Origin: Nereocystis luetkeana
Lineage: Eukaryota; Sar; Phaeophyceae; Laminariales; Laminariaceae
Length of the DNA: 64,000 nt
Assembly (NCBI GenBank): GCA_031213475.1
Contig: JARUPZ010000009.1
Coordinates: 10,573,601-10,637,600, forward strand
Direction: 5' to 3'
In this document: positions 33,201 to 43,893 of the stretch, piece by piece
Numbering within the stretch: position 1 is the first letter of the stretch
How the letters are laid out: each line of letters opens with the position of its first letter
Position numbers and translations under genes: made by a program
The notes under the pieces: model-generated
The model's database searches: none
What the model saw: only the letters and a program-made list of their open reading frames with translations
What the model was told of the DNA's origin: nothing

Positions 33201-36200
33201 TTTGCCTCAATAGTCGAGGTGTTTGAACCTCAGCAGGCGGTCTGTTCGCTTCATTATTCGATAGTGATGGTCTATATGGAGAGGGGAGGAACTAAAAAAA
33301 AAGGCAACCGTGCTTCCCCTTTCGGACCCTGAGGCTCTCTCTGTCCCGATCGCTCATGCACTGTGTTACGGGGCACCATGGTTAATAGGACCAAATATTG
33401 TTAGTAAAAATGGTTAAATATACACTTCGGAGTAGGTTTTTATGTATGCCATAGGTCCTATTTACTATGGCCCCCCGTAAGAGTTGAAGACGACGATGTT
33501 ACGTATAGCAGGTGTGGCCAGTGCTGTTGTATCGTTTTCTGTCGGTGTCTTTCGCTTCTATGGTGGACACGTCAGCATGCAGAGAAGACAGACTCAAATC
33601 ACTTTTTTCTCAGCACTGTATGCACCCCACCCCCGTTTAGGTTTGAGAATCTTTTTGATGTCTCCAAATGCTCCCGTTTTCCAAAACGGCTGGTGCTATT
33701 GTTACACTGCGGGGGGCAATAGTTAATAGGACCAAATACTGTTGATAAAAAGAGGGAAATATACATGTTTTTGTGTGTACCATAGGTCCTATTAACTATG
33801 GTCCCCCGTAACAATAATATTCAATATTCTACTCACATCACAGGTGGTGGGAGATAGGCCCTGCTGTTTTAGCGTTGGGGTTTTGGCCCGCCTTCTACCC
33901 GCGTACGGCACATATAGGCCTGCTTCTTCTTGCTCTTTTACGAAACTGGCTTTTCTTCTTTCGAATGACTTTGCTCGTATATATATACTGATGTCTAGCG
34001 TTTTTGTTAGGCACGCCTCTTACGTCCGGCACATACCTGCTTCTTCTTCTTCTTCTTCTTTCTCTGAATGGTTTTTGCTCGTATACGCTGACACGAAACT
34101 TACGTTCCTTCTTCGAACGATGATTTTGCTCGTGTACACTGGATACGAAACTGTTTTTTTTTTTTTTCGGGAATGGACTTTTGACACTATGTTATTCATA
34201 GAAAAAACCATGTCTAAACAATACCCGATCCAGAGGTCCGCCCGACGTCAAGAAACGACAATTTGGTGTCCAGCAGGCTCAAATGTCTTCTTTTTTTTCG
34301 GACCTTGACCTAACTCTATATTGTATAGGTTTTAGAGTTGGTCCCACTGTTGAGCTGCGTGTCTTAACCCATTTAATTTTTTTTTGTTCGTGCCCGTCTG
34401 AGCCTATTTTTCTCAACATAATAATATACACAAGGGTTTCTTAACCGCGGGCGCCAACTGCTGCACGTCTAGAAAACGGGAGTTCGATAGTATAGCAGCT
34501 TTCTTGTTCTAGACCCTCTGGGGGGGAGAAAACGGTGGACACTAATCCATGGTAAAAAAACTCGATTTCAGCATCGGTCTGGCCGGTGATTTTTTTTTGT
34601 TTTTTTGTACTTCAGTGCATCCTACGGCAGTTCGGTAGAAGTAAAAAGGTTAAGCTCACCGCACTTTCAACGCTCTAATTTCGTGCCGTGTGCCAATAGG
34701 TAATAGGACCTATGGCATACATGAAGACCTATATATTTCACCATTTTTACTAGCATTTTTTGGTGCTATTAACTAGGGTCCCCCGTAATATGTAGCACCC
34801 GTTCCTTGCCACAGCACTCACTGCTGTTACTCCTGGCGCTTGGGAACGTTGATTCTCGTACCCTATATCAAGCCAAGATGACACCCCAACGACTATGGCC
34901 GTGAATGTTGTCGTGTACATCCGCCTGCCTCCCCTTTCAGTCGGTTTCTATGTAGTATACCGGTGAACACCCGACATGCTCCGTCCCGGCATTGTAGGGA
35001 TGCGAGGGTCTATGGTCATTCGACTACGGCCATGCATGAGATCGAGGACGTCTCCCCTATCAAGTACACCCCCCCCCCTTCCTCTTCGTTTTTCATGTAG
35101 TTTACTGGTAAGGAAACAACGTAAACGAGCGCCCAAATGTCGAAGGTGTCCCTGTTAGGGGTAGGAACAGTGCTCCGTCTCGAAAGGGATGCGTGGTCAA
35201 ATAATCGAATAACGAAGGCAAGCAGCAAATGAGTACCCCGTTATACGACTACGGCCACTCATGATATCGAGGACATCACTCCTATCGAGCAACCCCTCCC
35301 CCCCCCGCCGCGTAGGGTCATACGACCACGGCCATGCATGATAATGAATACCCCCCCCCCCCCCGACCCTCTTCGGGCAAAATTTCCATCAGGATGCTTT
35401 GTACTACTGTATTTCCCCCCACAGGTGAAATTAAGTAAACGCCTACGTACAATACGTACAGCAATGGCCCCTCTATAGTGCCGGTCGGTATGTATGCGCC
35501 AGTCAACAATACCGGTACTGTAGCGGCAACCGGCAGTATTCCGCACACTGCCGCAGTGCGTGGTTAATCCCATCCGTTGCCAAGCTACTCCACAGGCACT
35601 ATATCGGGCGACCGGCAGGCACTATAGAGGGACACCTACTATTATACAACAAAGGAGACCATACTGAATACCAGGTAGGACATACGGTAACACAAAAAGC
35701 CTACATATTTCGCTATTTTTTCTAAGAATACTTGGTCCTGTGAACTATGGTCCCCCCGTAAATAGTGTGTGCTCCAATCTCGCAGGCTTTGATGTCGCCG
35801 CCTTAACCCCATCTCCCCTTCCCCCCCCCCCCCCCCCCCAAAAAAAAAACAAACAAACAAAACAAAACCCAAAAAACAAAACAAAAACGCCCATTTATTC
35901 GAATCTCGCAGACTTTGGTATCGCCGTGTGGGGGGAAGACTTCTGCCCCGACAGGCACGCCGATATCCTCCGCGAGTCCGAGCGGCAGGGTTACCGTCCC
36001 ACCGTGGACGTCTTCCTGCCCATCTGCAAGGAGCCCCTGTACCTGCTGGAAAACACTTGGAAGCATGTCGCCGCCCTCGACTACCCCCACGTCAAGGTCT
36101 ACGTGCTGGACGACGGCGCCAGCGATGAGGTTCGGGAGCTCGCCCGGACTTTCGGGTTTAACTGTGAGTTATCTGTTTCGTTTTGTTTTTTGTTGAGGGG

Positions 36201-39200
36201 GGGTAGCGGGGGAGGGGGGAGGAGGGGGGGGGGGGGGGGGGGGGGGGGATGTGTGTGCTCGTGCTGTATGCATATGTCCGAAACATGAGTGCAATATCAT
36301 ACGACATACAGACGTACTTTGCATTTTCTCGTGTGTGTAAAAATCGCGACCCCACCCACGCGTTGTTTGTCGACCCTTTCTGGGCGAACGAACAAGTGCA
36401 GTCCCGTCTTAGGGACACGCTTTCTCGTATTTTGAGCGATTTTGTTCCGGAAAACGGGGACCAAGCAGTTTTTTATTTTATTTATTTTTTTGCCATATAT
36501 GGCTCGTCGACGGTCTCGCTCTCGATACGCCCTTTGAGAATTTCATCCCTGGTTTTCGGGGAAACCAAACTTATTACGGGGGTGCCATAGTTAATAGGAC
36601 CTATGGTATACATGAAAACTTTAATATTTAACCATTTTTACTGACAATATTTGGTCCTGTTAACTATGGTTCCCCGTAATAGTTGATGCTATTAATAGTG
36701 TCGGATATTTTTCACAGGTGGGAAAAAACAGTCAAGCTCATACATGCAACACACTTTTGTTTGTCCGGCGACCTTGACCCGACCCGACCCGACCCGACCC
36801 GACCCGACCCGACCCGGCCCGACCCGACCCGGCCCGATCCGATCCGACCCGGCCCGCGACCTTCGTAGACATTCGGCGGGAAAACGCTCCGGAGCTGAAG
36901 AAGGCGGGCAACCTCCGCTACGCCTTCGCCCGGACTTCGGGAGAGGCCATCGCTATACTGGACGCAGACTTCTGCCCTCGGGCGGACTTCTTGAAGGAGA
37001 CGGTGCCGTACTTCGGCCACGACGCCTCCATCGGGATCCTGCAAACCCCTCAGTTCTTCCGCTTCAAGAAGGAGCAGACGTGGGTGGAGCAGGGCGCCGG
37101 CGTCACCCAGGAGTTTTTCTACCGCATGGTGCAGGTGAAGATATACTGTAGATATTTTTGTGTTTTGTTTTGTGTTGTGTAGTGTAGTGTTTTTTTTTCG
37201 TGTTTTTCGTGTTTTTCGTTTTTTATCGTTTTTTTTATCGATTTTTTTTCGATTTTTTTCGTTTTTTTGTTTTTTTTGTTCTTGATTTTTTTTTGCGGTA
37301 GTGGAGTGCGTGCGTGTGCCCATTTTTCAGAGCATCCGATTTTCACGCCATGGCAGAGACAAACAAGCCCGGGTTGGAAAAAAAAACTAAAAAAAAACAC
37401 GAGAGAAACTATTTTTTTTGCGCGGGACCATGTTGGGCCGGATCTTATGCAATTTTTTTTGAGGTGATTATATGACTGTTTACGGAGGCTTCGGGGTATC
37501 TGGTCCCATATCTGATCAAATTTTATCAAAACCACGTCTTATGGGGCCTGTTTGGTGGAAAAAATGTTCCTCCGAGATTTTATCACTCCTGAAATTCCAT
37601 GAAATGATTTTTTTTGGCAGCCTTTTCTGATCAACTCTGAAAGTGATAAAATTTGGCTTTGCACTAGACCTCGGTGGCATTATACAATTTTGTCTAGGTT
37701 GTAGACTGGGTTCATGACGGGTCACGACGCTACATGCTTGGTTACGCTTGTACACAGCTGGGCTCCAACACTTGTGCATCGGCCACCACGGAGAGGGAGG
37801 GCATCAGTACCTTGGCCACCATCGTGTCCCTTGCGGCTGCCCAACTGCAGCTGCTCTAGGCGAAACAACTTTGGCAACGAATAGGACGAGACTAAAGCAG
37901 CAGTATCAAAACAATCAAACGGTAGTTTTCTGACTACGACCGCCGCAAGCAGCTCATGCTCCGCGAAGGCGAGAGCTCCTTGCTGGTCCAGCGACTAGCA
38001 AACCCCTTACGCAGCTCCCCAGGGGCTTCCACATTCCTCTGCTTCCTTCGAGGAGCTGGTGGTGAAGGTTGATCGCCCAACCCGGCGTGAGCGACTCTCG
38101 TTCGTGTCGTGGTCCACGTGGAGTTCAAAATGTCGGTTGTGTTCTGTTTTTTTAGTTCTCCCATGAAATAAAACCAAAATCACGATAAGACGGCACATGG
38201 CGCACCGATCTGGTGTGGCTTTTTGCCGGTGGAAAATCCGACTTCCTGCCTTTTTCAATCACTCAAAAAAATTTGCATAAGACTCAGCCTTAATATAGGA
38301 CCTACGGAACACACAAAAACCTACCAGGTACCAGGTATATATTTCGCTATTTTACGAACAATCTTTGGTCTTACTTACTATGTTCCCCCTGTAAAATAGT
38401 GTGAATTGCAGTAAGTTGAATGCGGCATCGTTTCTCCAGTGCTATTCACACACTACAGTGCCGTACTGCGCGTGTGGGATAGGTCTGAAATGGGCACCTT
38501 CATGACTGCACGCGCTCCCGAGCGGGGGAAAAATATATCTTGGGAGTCAGAGTAGCGCAAACCTGTTCATGTACAGTGCGGCACTGCTATCAATACATAG
38601 GAGTTAAGGGGTTTCCATGTGAAGAAGTGGCGTTTTCTGTTTCAGGGAGCGGGGTCTGGGTGAGAGGCGGCGGGTGGGTTACGAGGCGAAAAATTGCGAT
38701 GACTATAGAGGACGTGTTCCGAGGGGACGCAGTAGGCAGGACCAAATACGCTCTGTAAAAATACTAAAGCACACAGGATAATGTGTGTACGACGGGTCCT
38801 GATTTATTTGGCCCCCCGTGATGTTATCACGTACCAGGGTATTTTTTGTTTTTTTGTTTGGTTCCGGGGCGGATCAGACGTGTGGGTGCGTAGAGCAGGA
38901 GGTCTGTGTCAAGACCTCAGGAGTTTTTTTTTCAACGCCATGGTTCCGGCGACTATGTATTTGGGTGTTTTATGGGTTTCTACGGCAGAGCATGTGGCGT
39001 TATTGATTTTCAGGGAACGAGATGAGTGAGGGGTGAAGACAAAAGGGGGTGATCACTTTTGGTTCCTACCGCGTATTCCAGGTTTTCCAGCAGAGCAGGG
39101 CGCCTGTCGCCCTGGGGGATTTCTATTACATGGTTCCGGCGATAGTGTCTGTGTTCTATGGGTTTCCACGGATATGTGTTGCGTTGGTGAAGGGTAAAAA

Positions 39201-42200
39201 GCTACTATTAATGTTATATATAATACCAGGTATTATTATACGGAGTGACCATTTGTTCCTTCTACCGCATTATGCTGCATGCAGGTGACCGTGAACACGT
39301 GGCTCGGAGGTCGGAACCTCCCAACATGGGTTTTCACGGGCATTTTTTGACGCAACGATGTTAGCGGGTCTTTCAACTGTTGTTTTTGTTGTTATTGTTG
39401 TTGTTGTTGTTGCCTCTGAACGACGATTTTCAACGAACCTCTGAACGACGATTTTCAACGGACCTCTGAACGACGATTTTCAACGGACAGGTGAACCAGG
39501 ACAAGTTCAACGCCGCGGTGTGCGTCGGGTCTTGCGGGCTGTACCGCAGGCAGGCCCTTGAGCCCTTCGGAGGGATGGCGGCCATCGCTCATTCGGAGGA
39601 CATGTACACCGGCTACAAAATGACAACAACGGGCTTTTCGGTGAGCACTACTATATAAGCGCTTTTACTTTTCGTTTTCGCTGTTTTTCGTTATTACGGG
39701 GGACCATGGCTAGTAGGACCTATGGTACACATGAAAACCTAAATACTTAACCATTTTTACTAACAATATTTGGTCCTATTAACTATGGCCCCCCGTAATA
39801 GTGCTGTGTTGAATTATGTATGATACACGATTTTGTTTTTGTATTTTTTGTTTTTTTCTTGTGTTTTTTTTTTTTCACCATGGCGAGTTGTACGAAAAAA
39901 AAACAACGTAAGTACGGCACGGACCCTGAAATACACCAATACGCCCATCGCAGATCTACCCCCACCTCCCCTGTACGCCTCATTTATCATTTAGCTTCTT
40001 GAAGCCTTAACCCCCCCCCTCCCCTCCCCTCCGAGGGTCTATGGACATACGACTACGGCCATGCATGAGATCGAGTTCATATCTCCCATCGAGTACACCC
40101 CTCCCCCCCCCTCTTGGGTTGGCGTCGGTTGGCCACGACGCTGTAAAACACGCCTCTCACTGCGTGAGCTAGACAGCCAGGGTACCGTTTTCGTTTTTTC
40201 TTGGCGGTCACCACGGCTGGCGGTCGAGTTAGATCATTTTTGTGCGGGCAGAACCTTCGCTCCGCACACGGGAGATGCTCGTATCACGTAGTGTGTATAC
40301 GGTGAGGCACCCACGAGGCAGTTACAAAGTAAAACCCATTGCTGTCTCTGGAAGTGGCCACACCAGAAATTAAATCGATTCATTGACGCTGTTCTCCATA
40401 TGCAAGAAAATCCGCCTCAAAAGCGTTTCTTGAAATAGTAGGATGCAGATCACCCCTCATGCGACTCGTCCAACACCTCACGACGCTTCGCGCTTGGTGC
40501 AAGCAATGTCTGCCTGGTCGGTGCAAACCCGACATGCCCCGTCCCGGCACCTCTCGTATAGAGTGCCCCCCCCCCCCCCCCCCTCCCCCCGCCCGCCGCA
40601 CACACCTGGTTGTCGAGTTAGATCATTTGTGCGAGGTGAACAACCGTTACTCCGCACAAGTGGAAATGATCGTATCACGTAGTGTTCAAGGTAAGGCACC
40701 CAAGAGGCAGTTACCTAGTACTCCCATTGCTGTCTCTGGAATTGCCTACGCCGGAAATTAAATCAATTCATTGAAGCTGTCATCCGTATGCAAGTCCGCC
40801 TCACAAGCGGTTCTTAGTAGGATGCAGCTCATCCTTCATGCGACTCGCCAGACACCTCACGGCGCTTCGCGCTTGGTGCAAGCAATGTCTGCCTGGTCGG
40901 TGAAAACCCGACATGCTCCGTCCCGGCATTGTAGGGATGACAGGGTCCATGGTCATACGACTACGGCCATACATGAGATCGAGTACATCTCTCCTATCGT
41001 GTACCCCCCCCCCCCAACCCTCTGCCGCTAGTTTTGGCGACCTCCCCCCCCCCCCCCCCCCCCCCCCCAATATACGCCTTCTTCAACTCCTTATTGCGGT
41101 ACACCAATACACGTGCTCCATCCCGTATTTGTTGGGATTCGAGGGTCTACGGGTGGACGACTACTGCCATGCACGACAGGAACCCCCCACCCCGCCCCCC
41201 CCTCTTATGCCTTCCGCCCCCCCCCCCCACCCCCGCTCCCCCCCCCCCTCCCGCCCTCGCTCTCCTGTGCTCTCTTTGCCACGCCTCTCCCCTCCTCCCT
41301 CCAACGCCCCCCCCCCCCGCGCCCCTTCCTCGACCAATTATAGATCAAGTACCTGCCGCTGGTTCTGGCGATGGGAGCCTGCCCGGATGATGCGCAAACG
41401 TTTTTCATGCAGCAGTACCGTTGGTGCATGGGCAGCGCCACTCTCGTGCTCGAGAAGGAGTTCTGGCGGTCGAGCATCTCGAAGATCCACAAGCTGTGCT
41501 TCCTGAACGGGATGCTGTACTACGTCGCCACGGCACTGGTGCGTGCGTGCGTGCGTGCGTGCGTGTGTTCGTGAAACGTTCGCGGGGAAACAGAAGACAC
41601 GTATGCACACGCACGTGCGCAGTCGGCGCCAATGGAGTTCGTTCGATCTACTGGAACACCGATGAATATATATATATATATATATATATTTTCGCAGGGA
41701 ACATACAGAAGTTTATCAGGACCAAACGTCATCGGTGAAAGTACTGGATATACTACCCGGTGTAGCTTTTTTTGTGTGTACGATGGGCTATGATCGGGAC
41801 CAAATGTGCTTGGTAAAAATCATATCGCGTATGTAGTTGTTCGTGTGTACAGTGGGTCCTGATTGCAATTGTCCCCAGGATTAAATGTTGGTTGACTTTT
41901 GCGGCGCACCGTAGCAATCAGGACCGGATATGCTTGATGAAAATGCTGGATTTTATACCGTGGCTTTTTGTGTGTACAATGGATCCTGATTAGTATATGG
42001 TCAGGATCAGATATGCCAAGCGTCAAAATACTGGAATACCTGGTATGTATACATCTTTTTTTCTTGTACAATGGTCCCCGAGTAACAGATTTTGGTCTAC
42101 TTTTACGGGGCACCATAGTAATCAGGACCAAATATGCTTGGTAAAAAATACTGAAATATATAGTTTTTTGTATGCACAACCCGTCCTGATTACTATGGTC

Positions 42201-43841
42201 CCCAGTAATAGATTATGGTTGGCTTTTACGGGGGACCATAGTAATCAGGACCAAACACGCTTGGGAAAGATACTGGGGTATGTAGCTTTTTGTGTGTACA
42301 ATGGGTCCTGATTACTCGTATGGTCCCCCGAAAAACTGAAACTAAGAAATGTCGGTTTGACTTTTACGGGGCACCATAGTCATCAGGACCAAATATGCTT
42401 GGGAAAAATGCTGGAATATGCAGCTTCTTGCATGTACAATAGGTCCTGATTACTGCAGTAGCAGACACCAGTCAAGTTGCGTATTAAGCCCGGTGTTCTT
42501 GATGCTGATGGAGTTCGGCATGATAACGACAGGCACAACACCTACTCGCAGTCGATGTTTTGATGGAGGTTGATTTGATTCGGATGAACAGCGTTTTTGT
42601 GTATGCTGTACCGCACGGCTGCGGCGCTGGTTGGTGCGTGTGTGAAGGGTGGTGGTGGTTGTGTTGTTGTTGGTACTGGTGGTGCTGCTGGTGGTTAGTG
42701 ATGGGTTAGTGATGTGTTTGCCCACGTAAGCAGTAAACGAGCTCCCCCCCCCCACCCCCGCTGAGCTCTCCTTCGCGTGAAGCTGTCATCCACATGCAAG
42801 TCCGCTGCACAAGCGGTTCTTACTGTTAATAGGATGCAGCTCACCCCTCATGCGACTCGCCGGACACCTCGCGTTCCGCTTCGCGCTTGTGGCAGGCATT
42901 ATATCTGCCTGGTCTTTGAAACCCCGATATACTCCGTTCCGGCATTGTAGGGGTGCGAGGGTCCATGGTCATACGACTACGGCCATGCATGATAATGGGC
43001 ACCCCCCCCCCCCCCCTTCAACAAGAGCGTAATATGCGCCCAAGTGTTGAGGGTGTCCTTGTTGGGAGTAGGGATGATGCTCCGTCTCGATAGGGATGCG
43101 TGGCCCATGGTCAAATGACTAAGGCGACAAACGAACGAGTACCGCCCCCCCCCCCCCCCCCCCCCCCCCCCCCGTTCTCTCTTCTCCGCTTCTTTGTCTT
43201 GCTCATCGATGAAAACCTGAACACCCCCCCCCCCCCCAATGCCCGCCCGCCCTCTCCCCCATCCCTCCCCGCCGCGTCGTTGCCTTGTGGGACGACGAAA
43301 CATTTTTGTTGTTGTTCCCCACAGCTCGTCTTCCTGGCGCCCGTCCCAATCCTGCTGCTGGTGTGGATGGAGTCCGACGGCGTGCTGTGGTACCACTCCG
43401 CCTTTGCCCTCCCGTCCATAGTCTTCGCGGCGGTGTTCATGCCGTTCTGGTCCAAGCAGCCCTACGGCATGGCCTGCCACAGGGTCAAGGTTTTGCAATG
43501 GTGAGAAGCGTTTTTTTTATGTTCTGATACCAGGTACGCTTCTAGTTTTTCGTTGGCAAAAGGCGCTTTTCGTTAAATGTTTGGGGGTATTTTTGGTTAA
43601 TGTGTTTTGTTGTACCGTACGGATACACGTTTTTGGGCCATAAGACAGCATGGCCTGCCAGGGGGTCAAGGTTTTGCCAGGGGGTCAAGGTTTTGTATTG
43701 GTGAGAGGCTTGCTTTTTTTCGGGTTTTAACGGTCTGTTTTGTTCGTTTTGATTGTTTCGTTTTGTTTTGTTTGCTGTGTTCTGTTCTGTTTTCGTTTGC
43801 GTTGTTATTTCTTTTCTGATTGTGTGTTCGTTCTGTCTGTA

Positions 43842-43893
<52 letters not shown>

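Larger units (their letters stand above)
31343..35911 (+). other. synthase intron 2
   Basis: About 4.6 kb. It holds a ~280-bp GGT/GTT repeat (31440-31720), a copy of dispersed repeat D (31741-31985), six family A MITEs, poly(C)-tailed LINE ends (34960-35365) and a duplicated acceptor (35777-35800). No additional exon is needed for phase. Confidence 0.7.
36164..36868 (+). other. synthase intron 3
   Basis: Opens with a G-rich stretch containing a ~32-nt G run. It contains a poor family B-like hairpin (36393-36470) and a family A MITE (36574-36679), and ends in a CCCGA repeat. Confidence 0.7.
37135..39490 (+). other. synthase intron 4
   Basis: T-rich at its start. It has diverged family A copies at 38290-38394 and 38722-38822, a weak duplicated segment (about 38940-39010 versus 39130-39190) and a 3x 25-bp repeat at its 3' end. 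Short open frames around 37720-38160 are not recognisable. Confidence 0.65.
39641..41343 (+). other. synthase intron 5
   Basis: Contains a family A MITE, several poly(C)-tailed LINE ends including a ~400-bp tandem duplication (40207-41015), and long C runs before the exon 6 acceptor. Confidence 0.65.
41539..43324 (+). other. synthase intron 6
   Basis: Starts in a GTGC microsatellite, then carries the MITE-derived tandem array (41700-42463) and a poly(C)-tailed LINE end (42778-43172). Confidence 0.65.

Noticed and set aside
37720-38160. short frames on both strands in intron 4 considered as a transposon fragment or extra exon
   Set aside because: The flanking exons join in phase without it and the peptides are not recognisable.
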